A stretch of 64,000 bases of DNA from Lycorma delicatula. Lineage: Eukaryota; Arthropoda; Insecta; Hemiptera; Fulgoridae. The position numbers and the translations under genes were made by a program. The stretch spans positions 14,962,022 through 15,026,021 of the forward strand of contig NC_134465.1 of the NCBI RefSeq assembly GCF_047948215.1, given 5' to 3'. Numbering within the stretch: the stretch's first letter is position 1; each line of letters begins with the position of its first letter. Shown here piece by piece: positions 1 through 11,289 of this stretch. The notes under the pieces were generated by a model. The model searched no databases. It worked only from the letters and a program-made list of their open reading frames with translations, and was not told the origin of the DNA.

Positions 1-600
1 ACGTTATGTAATCATATATACTATATACGAGTACATATAACACTAAAAATTCTTATTGGTACCGCACATAGATTTGTTTGAATAATTAATATTCTATGAA
101 TTTGTGTGAGAATAACCTCTTTTCTAGTTTATTGTTGATGTAACTTTTAAATTATCGTTCGTGAATAAATGTATAGATTAACTTTTATGAAGAATTTGTC
201 CTTTTTTAAATCTGTATGCCTTGAACTGGTACGTCGTTAATTTTTAGATGAGCAAAAAAAAGTGCTAGAAAATTTGGATCTTATTTGCAGAATTCAATTA
301 TTTATAAAAATAAACTATTTTCTCTCTGTTGACTGCTTTGTTATATCAAAAGGCCAAAAGGCTAAACACATCTCTATTTTAATTTTTAATCTAAATTTTT
401 AATTCAAAATGTATATATACGTATTTTATACGTTCTGACGATGAAAATATCTGTCAAAAAGCATTCTACTTAAAGAAAAAGGCGGGGGAGAAGTAATATA
501 TAAAGCGATTATCTAAAATTTGTCTATGTCATTTAAAAATTTCAACAGAAAACGTGGCGATCCCCCGATCCGAATTTAAAAGAATTCCAAATCGACCGTC
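1..600. other. AT-rich non-coding stretch
   Basis: No open frame of note, no tRNA-like box pair and no repeat shared with the rest of the window was seen. Base composition is the AT-rich background of the window. Confidence 0.5.
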
Positions 601-639
601 TTGCCGTTTATTTTAAAAATATTTTTAAATATATTTAAA

Positions 640-2165
640 AAAAATATAAAGCCAAGTTAGGAAAAAGACCGGCAAAAAAATCAGATTTGACTTAGAAAAT
701 TAAAAAAATAAACCAGAATCTAATTTAAACTTCAAACAAAAAGTAATAAAAAGTAGAATAAAAAATCGCGAGGAACTAAGAGTTGAACTATCAGAAACGG
801 CCAAAAATACCTGTTTTCTAAAAAGAATCAGAAAACTCGTACGATGGAAACTCAGACACATGAATAGGGTGTAAGTGAAAGATTAAAAGCTCGGAGAAGA
901 CGGTACTCCTCAAACAATCTAACACAAACGAAAACAATGTAAGAGCAGAACTCATCCAAAATTACCCGACTATCAGAACGATTAAAAATCCAAAATTATC
1001 AGAACGACTAAAACAAAATATGAAAAGAATCATTTGAAGAAGACTTCATGAAAAACAAGAGAGGTTTCTACAAAACGTTCAAAGAAAAGCTTACCGAATA
1101 CCGATGACCTAATCTTTGCCTCAAGATAAAAATGGAAAATTAGGCCTAAGTGACAAAGATAATCGCAAAATTCTATCGACATAGTTTGAAAAATTATTAA
1201 ATTGCCAAGAACCAGAAGAAAGATTTTGATTCCAAAATCTAACATCACGAACCGAAAACTTCCAACGGCCTAATGAAATAGAAATAGACGAAGTCATCCG
1301 GAAATTAGAGAACCAAAAACCAGCAAGTAACAACTTGATGATAGCAGAATTATAGAAAGAATCAGAACAACCAAGAGAACCGAAGAACATTCTAGAAGAG
1401 ATATGGAAAACTGAAAAATTTCAATAGATTGAAAAACGCATTAATAAATCCACTACACAAAAAAAAGATAAAACAGATGTAAACAACTATAGATTTCCTT
1501 TTTTCCTGTGAGGTAAAAAAATCCTCTTAAAAGAACTTATATAATAGAATCAAACTAATTATAGTCAAATAACTGGAAGGCTATTCTTCCAGTTATTCAG
1601 GTAATCCAGGTAATTCAGAAAGGGATATTATGTGCAAATCAAATTTGGAATCTTAAAACATTAATACGGGCTAGAATGAAAACTGTGAAATCATATTCGT
1701 AGATTTTAAAAAGGCATACGACTCAGCGATTAAATCGATAGGACTTCCTTATTTAACATCCTAGAAAAAGTCGGTGGAAGTCGAAAATTGAAAGGAATTT
1801 TAATTAACTGCCTAGCCATTTCCTACGATATTGTAATTCGCTCCGAAAATTGGAACAAGGCAATATAACATGTAAACCACCAGAAAAAACTAGCACAGAA
1901 AATAAGACTAAAAATTTCTTTCAAAAAGATAGATTCCATGACGGCATCAAAGATTCCCCCGAGTCTCTAAATAGGTAATAAGGAAAAATCAACTAAGTCA
2001 AAATATTTAAAATTCTGGGAGAAAAAACTTTAATTACTTTTACAGAGAAAGAACCCGAACAAACGAAAACGTAAAAATTGGTATCGGCCTACCGACTAAG
2101 AAAAGATATTTACAACAAAAATTTCATTTCAATAAAAGCCAAAATCAGGTATTATAATAAAGGTT
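640..2165 (+). pseudogene. Decayed RTE-like LINE ORF2 (AT-rich family)
   Basis: Remnant of a reverse transcriptase ORF, readable only by switching frames. At about 1287 the sequence reads EVIRKLENQKPASNN. At 1438-1494 it reads LINPLHKKKDKTDVNNYR, the conserved stretch just before the RT fingers. At 1696-1725 it reads FVDFKKAYDS, which is RT motif A with the catalytic Asp present. After 2090 comes a thumb-like segment rich in Lys and Ile. This motif order fits the RTE/BovB-type LINEs. Stops and frameshifts are frequent and the metal-binding DD motif was not found, so it cannot be active. The Lys/Asn-rich coding style matches fragments near 16.9, 24.5 and 40.4 kb. The 5' boundary and any TSD are not visible. 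Confidence 0.7.
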
Positions 2166-2404
2166 TTTATAGATAATTATTTTTAACTTCTCAGTAATCA
2201 CGGACCCTTGTGTTAGATTGTTTAAATTGTGTAACAATTACTTGCCTGCCAGCGGAGAATTTAACAATTCCCATATTTATTATGTGTTTTTTTTTACATT
2301 ATTTATTTTTTCAAATTATCGAGTGAGCTAATAAAGTCGGTTCCCCTGATTACTAGTTTAAAAAATAAAAAGTAAGTAATAATAAGTTTTTTTAATATAT
2401 GTAC

Positions 2405-2570
2405 TCCACGGTGGAGTTGTACAGACTTTCATCCGGATGGTACCAGCTTCGAAACCGGGTCAGGTGTAACACTTTTCATACGCTACAAAATTTCGATTCC
2501 ATATACCCTTCCAGAAGCTTTCGTTGCTTAATGGAAGTTTTCAAAGCATCATCCTTATGGATTCGTTGAC
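2405..2570 (+). mobile_element. SINE family 2 copy (tRNA-derived), diverged
   Basis: Contains a B-box-like segment (GCTTCGAAACCGGGTCAGG), the family-specific CTTTTCATACGCTACAAA block and a downstream CCAGAAGCTT segment. These occur in the same order as in copies at 36.1, 36.6 and 37.7 kb (the last on the minus strand). The A box is degraded. Ends are approximate. Confidence 0.65.
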
Positions 2571-2788
2571 GACTTGTAACATCGAATAAATGTTTTTTTT
2601 TTTTATTTGTTTATAAAGTTTCGTCCCATTTATAAAATCAAATGATTTTTCAATCGACAGCTCGGAGGCAGTTCAGATCGTTTAGAATGAATAAAACAAT
2701 GTTTTTGATATATTTCCAGAACAAAAAAAATTGCAAAGCATCAAATACGATGAACCGTTTAATCGTTACTTTGCATCTTAGCCGTTCA

Positions 2789-2908
2789 AGAAAAAGTTTG
2801 ATCGGGGTAATCTCTAAGCTAATGAGAGTAGTGAGGTGTTTCGAGAATCGCTGTCAACAGTAGGGAAGACAAAAGTTAGTTTATTAGCTCGGCAATAAGA
2901 AAAAATAT
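2789..2908 (+). repeat. 118-bp direct repeat, copy 1
   Basis: Near-identical to 4034-4151, with only a few single-base differences and an A-run length change. The two copies are offset by 1245 bp in the same orientation. It contains GTTTGATCGGGGTAATCTC and ends in an A-rich run. I do not recognise the family. A LTR-like pair or two copies of a short interspersed repeat are both possible. Confidence 0.85.
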
Positions 2909-4033
2909 CTCGTAATATACAAAGATATCGATCGGCTGTTACGCTTCAACCAAAAAAAAAAAAAAATTAAAAAATAACCTTGTTTTAACCATTACTCGCG
3001 GTTTAATCTTTGAGCTACAGAAATGAGGCTCTGCTTTGTAACGAATAATAAATTCCGCAATGCTGTTAAAAACATCTTTAAAAGTGCACGAAAAACTCTC
3101 GGACGATAAAACTTAAACTTCGATTCATTTAGAGCCGTTTGTAACTTTTTTAAAATACTTCTTCCCAAATATATTGGGGTCTTTCGGGTTGATGCACCAG
3201 ATTTTAAACCACAATCACGGTCATGCTGACCGAAAAGGCACGAATAATATTCTTATATTTGAAATAAGTTATATGTTTTCCAGAGTGCGGCTAGTTCCAG
3301 ATCTATCCGATAGTTCAGCGTCGACATATTTAAAAATTTATTTTTCACATTATGTAAATCGGTGGTACAGCATTCGGAAATCTCGAATGAAATTTTTCGT
3401 GGGCGGATCCGGTATTCTTACTTATTTTTCTACCCGCACTGAAATGTAAAGTCTAGTCCTTATTTTGTGTACTTAAAGGCCATTATTCATTAAACGAATA
3501 TAAAAATTAACCAACCGATTAACGAATAGAAACTATATAAGCCGATTACTATCGCGGCAAAATTCACATTTTCCAATCGTTACAGAACGACACAAGATTT
3601 AAATTTGCACGGAGGGTAAACTAACTTTAAGCGCATCGCATATATAACATGTTTAAATGATATAGGAGAAAAAGGGTTTAGTCATAACTTTCTAAATTTA
3701 CAGAATATCTCTTTTTCTTATCTATAATAACTGATAAAATTTTTTTTTTTATTTATTTAATGATATCCGTTAATAAATTATGTTTTCTAAAAGTAAGAAG
3801 CTTACCGATCCCGGTAGAAGTGTAAATCAAACAGAAAAATTTTTTTTTTTTACTTTGATACAAAATTATTCCGTCTAAAACATGGGGTTAAATTGCGGGC
3901 TTAATACTTTTCCTCTTGACATTTGCAGAAAATGAAACAAAAATTATATAAAATGGCACTTATGAAATGAAAAACAATTTAAAGATCGTACTTTTAATAG
4001 CGCTGAAAAATTTTATTTTAATATAATTACATT
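2909..4033. other. Unique AT-rich interval between the 118-bp repeats
   Basis: Contains several A or T homopolymer runs and a 91-codon open frame at 3174-3449 with no recognisable motif. No zinc knuckle, protease or RT motif was found that would make this the interior of an LTR element. Confidence 0.45.
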
Positions 4034-4151
4034 AGAAAAAGTTTGATCGGGGTAATCTCTAAGCTAATGAGAGTAGTAATGTGTTTCGAGAATCGCTGTC
4101 AACAGTAGGGAAGACAAAAGTTAGTTTATTAGCTCGACAATAAGAAAAAAA
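4034..4151 (+). repeat. 118-bp direct repeat, copy 2
   Basis: Second copy of the unit at 2789-2908. Its A-rich 3' end runs straight into a SINE family 1 head at about 4152. Confidence 0.85.
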
Positions 4152-4345
4152 AATCTAGCGGTAAACACGTCGTCATAAATCAGCTGATTTCAAAGTCGAG
4201 AGTTCTCACTTTCAAATCCTAATAAAAGTAGTTGCTTTTATTCGGATTTAAATACTAGATCGCGGATACCGGTGTTTTTTGGCTGTTGGGTTTACACGTT
4301 TCAGGATCGGTCGGCACGAGTTTGTTAAAGATTACATGTTTACCG
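4152..4345 (+). mobile_element. SINE family 1 copy, 3'-truncated and diverged
   Basis: Begins with a degraded tRNA-like head (TCTAGCGGTAAACACGTC, compare TCTAGTGGTTAACGCGTC in the 25.7-kb copy). It then has the AAATCAGCTGATTT palindrome, a B-box-like TTTCAAATCCTAAT, and the body blocks ACTAGATCGCGGATACCGG and TTTGGCTGTTGGGTTT. It loses similarity after about 4345, before the family's usual 3' end. Confidence 0.75.
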
Positions 4346-4969
4346 GTACAATTAAGCCGCTATGACTTTAATTGTTGATGCGACTATAAATAAAAAATAC
4401 GTATAATATTTCATTATTTTATATTATATATGTACATATGTATAATTTGATAGAAAAAAGCAAAATTATAATAATACAATTTTTAATAATACTCGCGTAT
4501 AAAAATGAAGGTGCAAATTATAAACGGCGGTAATAAAATAATATTCTATAAATCTATACCATTATAAAAAGAGGAAGAGGGTTTTTGTTTGTTCATGATA
4601 AACAAAAAAACTACTCGATCAGTCACAACCAAATTTTTACCCGTGTTTCTTGGGATAACCGAGAAGGGTTTTAGATATATTTCATCTCGAAAAAATGTAT
4701 ACAAATATATTTGATTAATTGTCGCCGTGCTGGTATTATGTAAGCCGATATCATATAAATAAACAAATATATGTTTTGTATTAGTAGAGATTTGTCGGTT
4801 GAAGCACAAACTTTAATGAATTGAATTGTGAACTGCGAGTCTGTATCGCTGTGCGAGCCGGGTTTGAACTGAACGATTCGAATCGATCGTAATGAATAAT
4901 ATTATAAAAAAATTAAATTAAATATACGTTAAATAAAATAAATTAAACAAGTTTTCTTTAACAACAATA
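4346..4969. other. AT-rich non-coding stretch
   Basis: No gene or recognised repeat seen. The open frame at 4546-4809 (minus) has no recognisable content. Confidence 0.4.
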
Positions 4970-4996
4970 TCTCCACTGGAAGGCTTCCCGTGGAGA
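4970..4996. repeat. Short near-perfect hairpin
   Basis: TCTCCAC at 4970-4976 pairs with GTGGAGA at 4990-4996. Inside it, GGAAG pairs with CTTCC, with one mismatch between the two stems and a single central base. The next 150 bp are GC-richer than the surroundings, which suggests a degraded mobile element boundary, though I cannot name it. Confidence 0.6.
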
Positions 4997-5169
4997 CTGC
5001 GTATGAAGCTAGAGTTGTGAAGTAAGCAACCACCTCGTGGAAGGCTAGCTAGACCAATCGATCATCACCATCAACCGGTAACAAACGAGGTGCCCCTGAG
5101 CCGCTGTTTTGAGAGGTACAACGGAGTGCTCTTATAACATCTCTGCAAACAACAGTCCGATTTTCAAAT

Positions 5170-5490
5170 TTTAAATGGCATGTTTGTTAGTAGATTGAAG
5201 GCTACCTTTTGCACCACCAGTATAGTCTCGATAAAACAGAAGACGGTTAATCGGAAATGCCCATATATTCACATAAATTTTGTCTGTTTCTTTGTTATTG
5301 CATTACGCGAGAACCGATCGACCGACTACTTTCAAATTTGCAGGATACAGTCGTGTTATCCCAGGGAAGGTTTAAACCCATCGGCCGAGACCCTAGCTCC
5401 CTTGAAAGTTAAGATATTAAAAATAATTTATTATTTGTTCGCCCTTAAGGAGGGTGAAGTTGTAAAGATATTCATTAAGGAAAAAATAGA
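5170..5490 (+). repeat. Unclassified dispersed repeat, possible
   Basis: A moderately GC-rich block including ATTACGCGAGAACCGATCG and CATCGGCCGAGACCCTAG. From memory this resembles a dispersed insect repeat, but no second copy is present in this window. The 104-codon open frame across it looks incidental. Confidence 0.3.
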
Positions 5491-5689
5491 TTAATCCTTT
5501 TACTTCATTATTATATTTCTGCTACCACGGTAAAGAAATAAGTTATGAATTTTTTTGTCGTCAAAGGTGTGCCTACTTTAATTAAAACGGTTTTCTATCT
5601 TTCTAATTTAATTTCTTTCTCGGGTTTCTGTAAAGCCTGAATACTATAATTATTATTTATCGGCATTATTTTCACAGCCGTGAAGATGA

Positions 5690-5945
5690 TGTACACTGTG
5701 GTGGTCCAGGGGGTACATCAAATAGATGGCTGAATGGATGGGAATAGTGACCGAAGCAAGCTCTGCGAGTGTCCAGGGCACCGGTTCCTTTGGAAAATTG
5801 GGAATGGCGAGCCAAGCGATCTCTGTGGACACGGGGTAAGCCCCTTGGCCCCGGGAGGCCTCAAGAAGCCTCTGAGTTGGTTCCGACATTCGCCCGGGTT
5901 GATTTGAGTCCCGAGGGTGCAGGTTCTGGCTAGACGGGCCGGGTA
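5690..5945. repeat. GC-rich segment, probably retroposon 3' UTR or SINE
   Basis: About 250 bp of strongly GC-rich sequence (for example GGCCCCGGGAGGCCTCAAG) in an otherwise AT-rich region, ending at a GTAGTATATATAATAT run. Such an island flanked by an AT simple tail fits a retroposed 3' end. A 151-codon open frame on the minus strand (5653-6108) spans it, but it shows no motif and I do not call it a gene. Confidence 0.4.
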
Positions 5946-5949
5946 GTAT

Positions 5950-8215
5950 ATATAATATATTAAAACGAAGAGTTCGGTCTTTAATCAAACGGTATGAATT
6001 TTTAACCGTATCAAAATGTTCTCGGTAGTTAATCGGGCTATTTATATATTTACCTCGTTGATCTTTAGGAGATTTACGAAAATTAATAGATTTTTGTAAG
6101 AATTTCAATTTTCTCTGACTTATTCCACGAATGAAACAAACAGTTTTTGCACTTAAATCTCCTTAAAAATTTAGTTATAATAAAACTTTGCGTCTCTAAG
6201 CTTTGTATATCTTCACGCTGCTGATTAGTTAGCTTTTAATAATGCACCTGAAAACAGCGCATAATATTAACCGCGTAAATAAGAATTATGTTCGTTACGA
6301 AAATTCGTCCAATTAAAACGCTTAAGAATGTGTTTTGTAACTTTAATTGGAACAGCCTCAAAACATTTAATTTGTTTGAATTAGGAATCGTCGCCGAAGT
6401 CATACTCGATAAAATTCTCCGTTTTTACTGACTTGAGGTACTCTGATAAAGCTCTACGTTTGTTAGATTCAGTATTTTTTTGCCTTGCCTTCATCCTTAG
6501 TACCCGCATTAGCGATAATATAAAGTAAATATTATTTACTAAAAATGTACCCGAAACTGTATAACTGAATATTATAAACCGAACTAGATTCTTGTATGAG
6601 GCTGACTGTACTACAGGATTAATATTCGGAACGGAAAGGATGACGCGTAGATTTACCTCCATCTTTGCGTAGTAACTGGACTAATACCTTTCTTTGCCTG
6701 TACGAGGTTTTACGATACGCCTACCTAGTCGTTGAACTGTAAATGATCGGGCGATTCGGATCGTTTTTAAGACTGTCATAATAAGCGATAAAACAAATAT
6801 CAGAAAAAGGGATCGATCCCCTTTTTCCCTGTACATCCCCTGCATTTAAAATGTTATATTTATCACTTAAAATTTAGAAATCCGGAGATCAGTGCACCTG
6901 TAGATTAACAATTTTTTATTTTTATACATCCACGGTTTCAAACCGGTAACACCGTACGAATTTAAACAAGTATAAACTTATACGGAATCCTGTATCGGTG
7001 TTAAATTTCTTTTTGTTCTGGTGTTTCGCTTGACACCAGATAATTTCAATTACCTTTACATAAGCCCCGTTTGTGGATCTAGTAAATTATACGAACGGTT
7101 CACTTAGAAGTGATTACAATTCTGTAGCCGTATACGCCCCTGCGGAAGAATATTACCTTAAATTATCGGTAAAATTTTGGATACTATTTCATAAAAAAAA
7201 AACTATTATTCTCTCTGGCCGAAATATCCACCGTATAATTATTTATTTTTAGAAAGAACACGGCTGGCTTTTTTCCGCTTCGAGAAAACTACTTTCATCG
7301 ATTTCTAATGTCGAACTTCAACGGTGCTACCGTGAAATTTTTTAATAAATTATCCGCACATTTTAACCCCGGTCATTTAATTGGTCGTCTGTAATATTTC
7401 GGGTAAAAATTCTTGTTCTAAAAAATGTTATGATTTCTATTTCTCTATCTCAAAAATAATAAGCGAAGTTGTTTCGCGGAAAATATTTTAATCGTTTTAA
7501 ACGTAAAAGTCCAGTCACGACCTCGCATGTATTCGTAACAGTCCTGTTTGACATAAATTTTGTGTTCATCTACACACTGTATTTCCGTTTCACAATACGA
7601 ACACGATATAGAAATCCTTTGTGTTGTCGACACGCAATGGAATCTTCGTTGATTTGAATGCATCTGCCGGATGAAAAAATGTATTGTTTATTAACGTCCT
7701 GAAAACTAACGCGCTAATTAAGTAATAAAAAAAGGATGAACACGTTGTACTCGTATTATATAAAATGACAAATGTAAAGACATCTACTGGCGACAGATGT
7801 ATTAAAACAAATAACATCAATCGGATATATAAAGGAAAAAGAGCTATGCGCTAGGAAAAACGACATTTTCATAATAATAAAAAATCGTTACCGCATCAGA
7901 AATAAAGCGATATTTGTAAAAATAAGAAATATATTAAATATCTCATTCCGTACGCGTTATATATAAGTAGCTTTTGTAACAAAATGCAGCCCCACTAAAT
8001 TAACAAAGTAATCTAGTTTTTCACGATACGTAATCGTTAGAATACTTGCCTCTCCGTAATTGTTAATTAGCAGTTATTAAACTTCTTTTTCTAAATATTA
8101 TTCAAACTCTTTATCTACAATCGGCTAAAAGCACAAACATACAAACAATATATCGATATATCTAAACCGGTTTGATCATACGTTAATTTGTAAGTGACCA
8201 ACGGTTACTCTTAAC
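5950..8215. other. AT-rich interval without recognised genes
   Basis: Holds several short open frames. One on the minus strand (6381-6662, 93 codons) ends in an acidic tail, FIEYDFGDDS, but has no recognised domain. Overlapping frames at 7445-7820 have none either. A near-palindrome (AAAAAGGGATCGATCCCCTT) lies at 6804. Confidence 0.4.
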
Positions 8216-8225
8216 ACGGCCAATA

Positions 8226-9023
8226 TTTTTTTTTGTCTTCAGTCATTTGACTGGTTTGATGCAGCTCTCCAAGATTCCCTATCTAGTGCTAGTCGTTTCA
8301 TTTCAGTATACCCTCTACATCCTACATCCCTAACAATTTGTTTTACATATTCCAAACGTGGCCTGCCTACACAATTTTTCCCTTCTACCTGTCCTTCCAA
8401 AATTAAAGCGATTATTCCAGGATGCCTTAGTATGTGGCCTATAAGCCTGTCTCTTCTTTTAACTATATTTTTCCAAATGCTTCTTTCTTCATCTATTTGC
8501 CGCAATACCTCTTCATTTGTCACTTTATCCACCCGTCTGATTTTTAACATTCTCCTATAGCACCGCATTTCAAAAGCTTCTAATCTTTTCTTCTCAGATA
8601 CTCCGATCGTCCAAGTTTCACTTCCATATAAAGCGACACTCCAAACATACACTTTCAAAAATCTTTTCCTGACATTTAAATTAATTTTTGATGTAAACAA
8701 ATTATATTTCTTACTGAAGGCTCGTTTAGCTTGTGCTATTCGGCATTTTATATCGCTCCTGCTTCGTCCATCTTTAGTAATTTTACTTCCCAAATAACAA
8801 AATTCTTCTACCTCCGTAATCTTTTCTCCTCCTATTTTCACATTCAGTGGTCCTTCTTTGTTATTTCCACTACATTTCATTACTTTTGTTTTGTTCTTGT
8901 TTATTTTCATGTGATAGGTCTTGCGTAGGACTTCATCTATGCCGTTCATTGTTTCTTCTAAATCCTTTTTACTCTCGGCTAGAATTACTATATCATCGGC
9001 AAATCGTAGCATCTTTATCTTTT
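8226..9023 (-). mobile_element. 5'-truncated RTE-clade LINE with TSD
   Basis: The minus-strand element ends (left side) with a CAGTCATTTGACTG stem-loop, GAC and an A-tail, seen on the plus strand as a T-run at 8226-8235. Flanks carry ACGGCCAATA at 8216-8225 and ACGGTCAATA at 9024-9033, a 10-bp TSD with one mismatch. It is truncated at the 5' side in the middle of the RT palm. The open reading frame and closeness to the copy at 35.8 kb point to a young insertion. Confidence 0.85.
8239..9012 (-). pseudogene. RTE-clade ORF2, C-terminal 257 codons, uninterrupted
   Basis: C-terminal part of a LINE endonuclease/reverse transcriptase. It starts at RT motif C (MLRFADDIVILAE, with both catalytic Asp). 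The palm end (KINKNKTKVM), the thumb (EFCYLGSKITKDGRSRSDI, LYGSETWT) and the RTE C-terminal block (GRPRLEYVKQIVRDVGCRG) follow. The stop lies just before the 3' stem-loop. No frameshift or stop interrupts 257 codons, so the source element was coding-competent recently. The endonuclease and RT motifs A and B are missing because of 5' truncation, so this copy is inactive. The first Met is simply the first one inside the truncated frame and is not a real start. Confidence 0.9.
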
Positions 9024-9033
9024 ACGGTCAATA

Positions 9034-11050
9034 ATGTATTTATTTTTTCAATAAAGCACGAAAAATAAACAGAAGGAAATAAACAGGTAAATGTATAACA
9101 GAGAAAAATTTAAATATATATATAGCCGCATATAGTTTTACACGACATGTACATTTCACTAGCACTTATTATGCCATATATATATATATATATATAATAT
9201 TACGATTACGCGTATGACTATGAGCGCACATTTTTGTGTTCGTGTATTCCTGTACGAAAAATAAATAATAAAATATACCTTTACAATGAAAAAGAAATTT
9301 TATTATATTATTTTGGTATGGCCTGGCCCAACCAGTCATTTGTACACACCTTGAAGTCATGTCCGCGCATAATATATGGCTTTAATATAAACTTCAACAC
9401 CTTGTCTTGAATTAAAAGTACATCCTGTAAAACTTGTACGTTTCGTTCTCTTACTTCTGCTTCTTCTTTTCTTTTATATATAAACAGTATTTATTTGTTA
9501 TTCTATTTGAATAATTTAAGAAGAAAAGAAGTAAACTATCTCTGGTACAGTTACGTTGATTGTATATTATTTTTATTTTAAATAAAGTAATAAAACTGTT
9601 ATTAAATATCTATTTTTGATATTTTTTTTATGTTAACTTAATTACATTTTCTTTTTATCCTTAAATGTTTTTTAACCGAATTGAAGTTTTCAATTCGACC
9701 TGTATGTTTCATTTTAATCAAGTTTTATTCTTTAACCGAATTTAATTTTTTTTTTTTTACAAGAAATTCCTCGTGGTTCCATTATACCTATTTGCATTAT
9801 ATATATATATATATATATTAATTATATTTAAACATTTATTACATATTTGATTCATCGAAAAATCACTTCATTCTTCACTCTTCGTTGTAAGCCTGGTAGG
9901 CATGATCTTTATTTTTATGAAGAACTATGCCATTTTTCGGAGCGTCATTTTTATGTCAAGTCGCCTGTTATTATTACAGTGAAGTGCCTTATAAAAATGC
10001 TGTGTGTTTCATTCATGTTTTATAAAAAATAAAAATTAATTAATAGATAATTACTTATCGGTATTTGTTTGTAATTTTTATAAAAAATGTATAATTTTAA
10101 CTTTTAGGAAGGGTTTTTGATTCTCAGGTCGATTATTTATTTATTTTTCATTGTTTGGGATAAATTTTGTAATACTTCTCTTACTAATTACCAACGATTC
10201 GATTAAGATTTGTTTAAATGACCAAACTGTATTAATTAATTTTGCGTTCAAATTTATTACGTTTATTTTTATTGACATTATCATTACAGTTGTAACAATT
10301 AACTTTTTATCGTACATAATATTTTCGTAAACCCTGAAAAATATATTTATGCATAGATATATGCGTTATAATATGAGGTATAAATATTTTAATCTGCTTT
10401 GCAAACACGTTTTTCAGACGATCCTAAATTTTAAATAAATATCCCGCTAAATAAATTTCTAACGGTTTTCCTTTTACAGTTTCGATGAAAAGGCATTCTT
10501 TGTCCGTTATTCTACCGAATATTTTTGAAAACTTGTTATTTTTGTGATTTTTACAAACCGATTGATACCTATTTTATAAAAATCGGTACTGCTGTTGAAA
10601 CATGTAGGGCTGTAAACAAAAAATTATCTCTTCAACGCGTAGTCGCATATGAAATAATTTTCCGAAATTCTCATTACGAATTGTTACAAAGTTTACCCTA
10701 ATCTATATTACCACCGAAGCAACCGTATATCTATATTACTACGTACCGAAGCAACAAGTTAACTGTTAGAAGCTAACATGTTGAGCGGTTTAACTACAAT
10801 TTTCTCGTTATATTCTTCCGCGTTAACAGGATGTCATCTCGTAATTAATGACTATATCAGTACATGATGTCTTTCGATTCTATTCTTTATAACTTAAATA
10901 AATAAATTAACAAGTAATATAATTCACCTTACCGGCACGTCGATACGTTCTCTAGATCTTTCGGCTAACTTGGAAGCCATCATCCGGAGTTAAAATTAAT
11001 ACAGTAAATTAAAAATCGTAGTTAAAATTTAAAAACAGTTAATTTTAAAA
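9034..11050. other. AT-rich interval with simple repeats
   Basis: (TA)n runs at about 9174-9196 and 9799-9818. No recognisable coding sequence or shared repeat was seen. Confidence 0.45.
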
Positions 11051-11052
11051 CA

Positions 11053-11208
11053 CCGACACCCCTTTGCGAATGTGGTGAAAATCAAACTGTTAAGCGCATC
11101 ACAGAAGCTTGCCCTAGGACAGCTTATGAAGGGACTCCTGAAGATTTCCTGATGGCGACTAAAGAATCAGTAGCTTATATTAATTTGTTAGATGTTTGTA
11201 ATTTTTGA
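11053..11208 (+). pseudogene. LINE ORF2 C-terminal zinc-motif fragment
   Basis: An open stretch of 51 codons ending in a natural stop. It reads PLCECGENQTVKRITEACP, then AYEGTPEDFLMATKESVAYI and LDVCNF. The CxCG..QT....I...CP pattern is the C-terminal Cys/His motif of many LINE ORF2 proteins, where the position before the second half is usually His. Here that His is Arg (KRITEACP), so the metal site is probably broken. A short 3' UTR-like stretch ending CTAAATAAACGATT follows to about 11265. The 5' part of the element is absent or unrecognisable. Confidence 0.65.
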
Positions 11209-11289
11209 CTGTAATCGGTGTTGTTTCTCGGTGCCACACGCTAAATAAACGATTCAAACGTATAAGTTTTTACTTATTAAACATCATTT

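Noticed and set aside
1030..1390. Two minus-strand open frames
   Set aside because: Antisense to the decayed RTE-like ORF2 at 640-2165.
5653..6108. 151-codon open frame on the minus strand
   Set aside because: Runs through a GC-rich, probably retroposed segment into AT-rich flank. No domain, no codon pattern, no recognisable protein.
6381..6662. 93-codon minus-strand frame with acidic C terminus
   Set aside because: Looks mildly protein-like at its end, but no motif, no splice support and no relative in the window.
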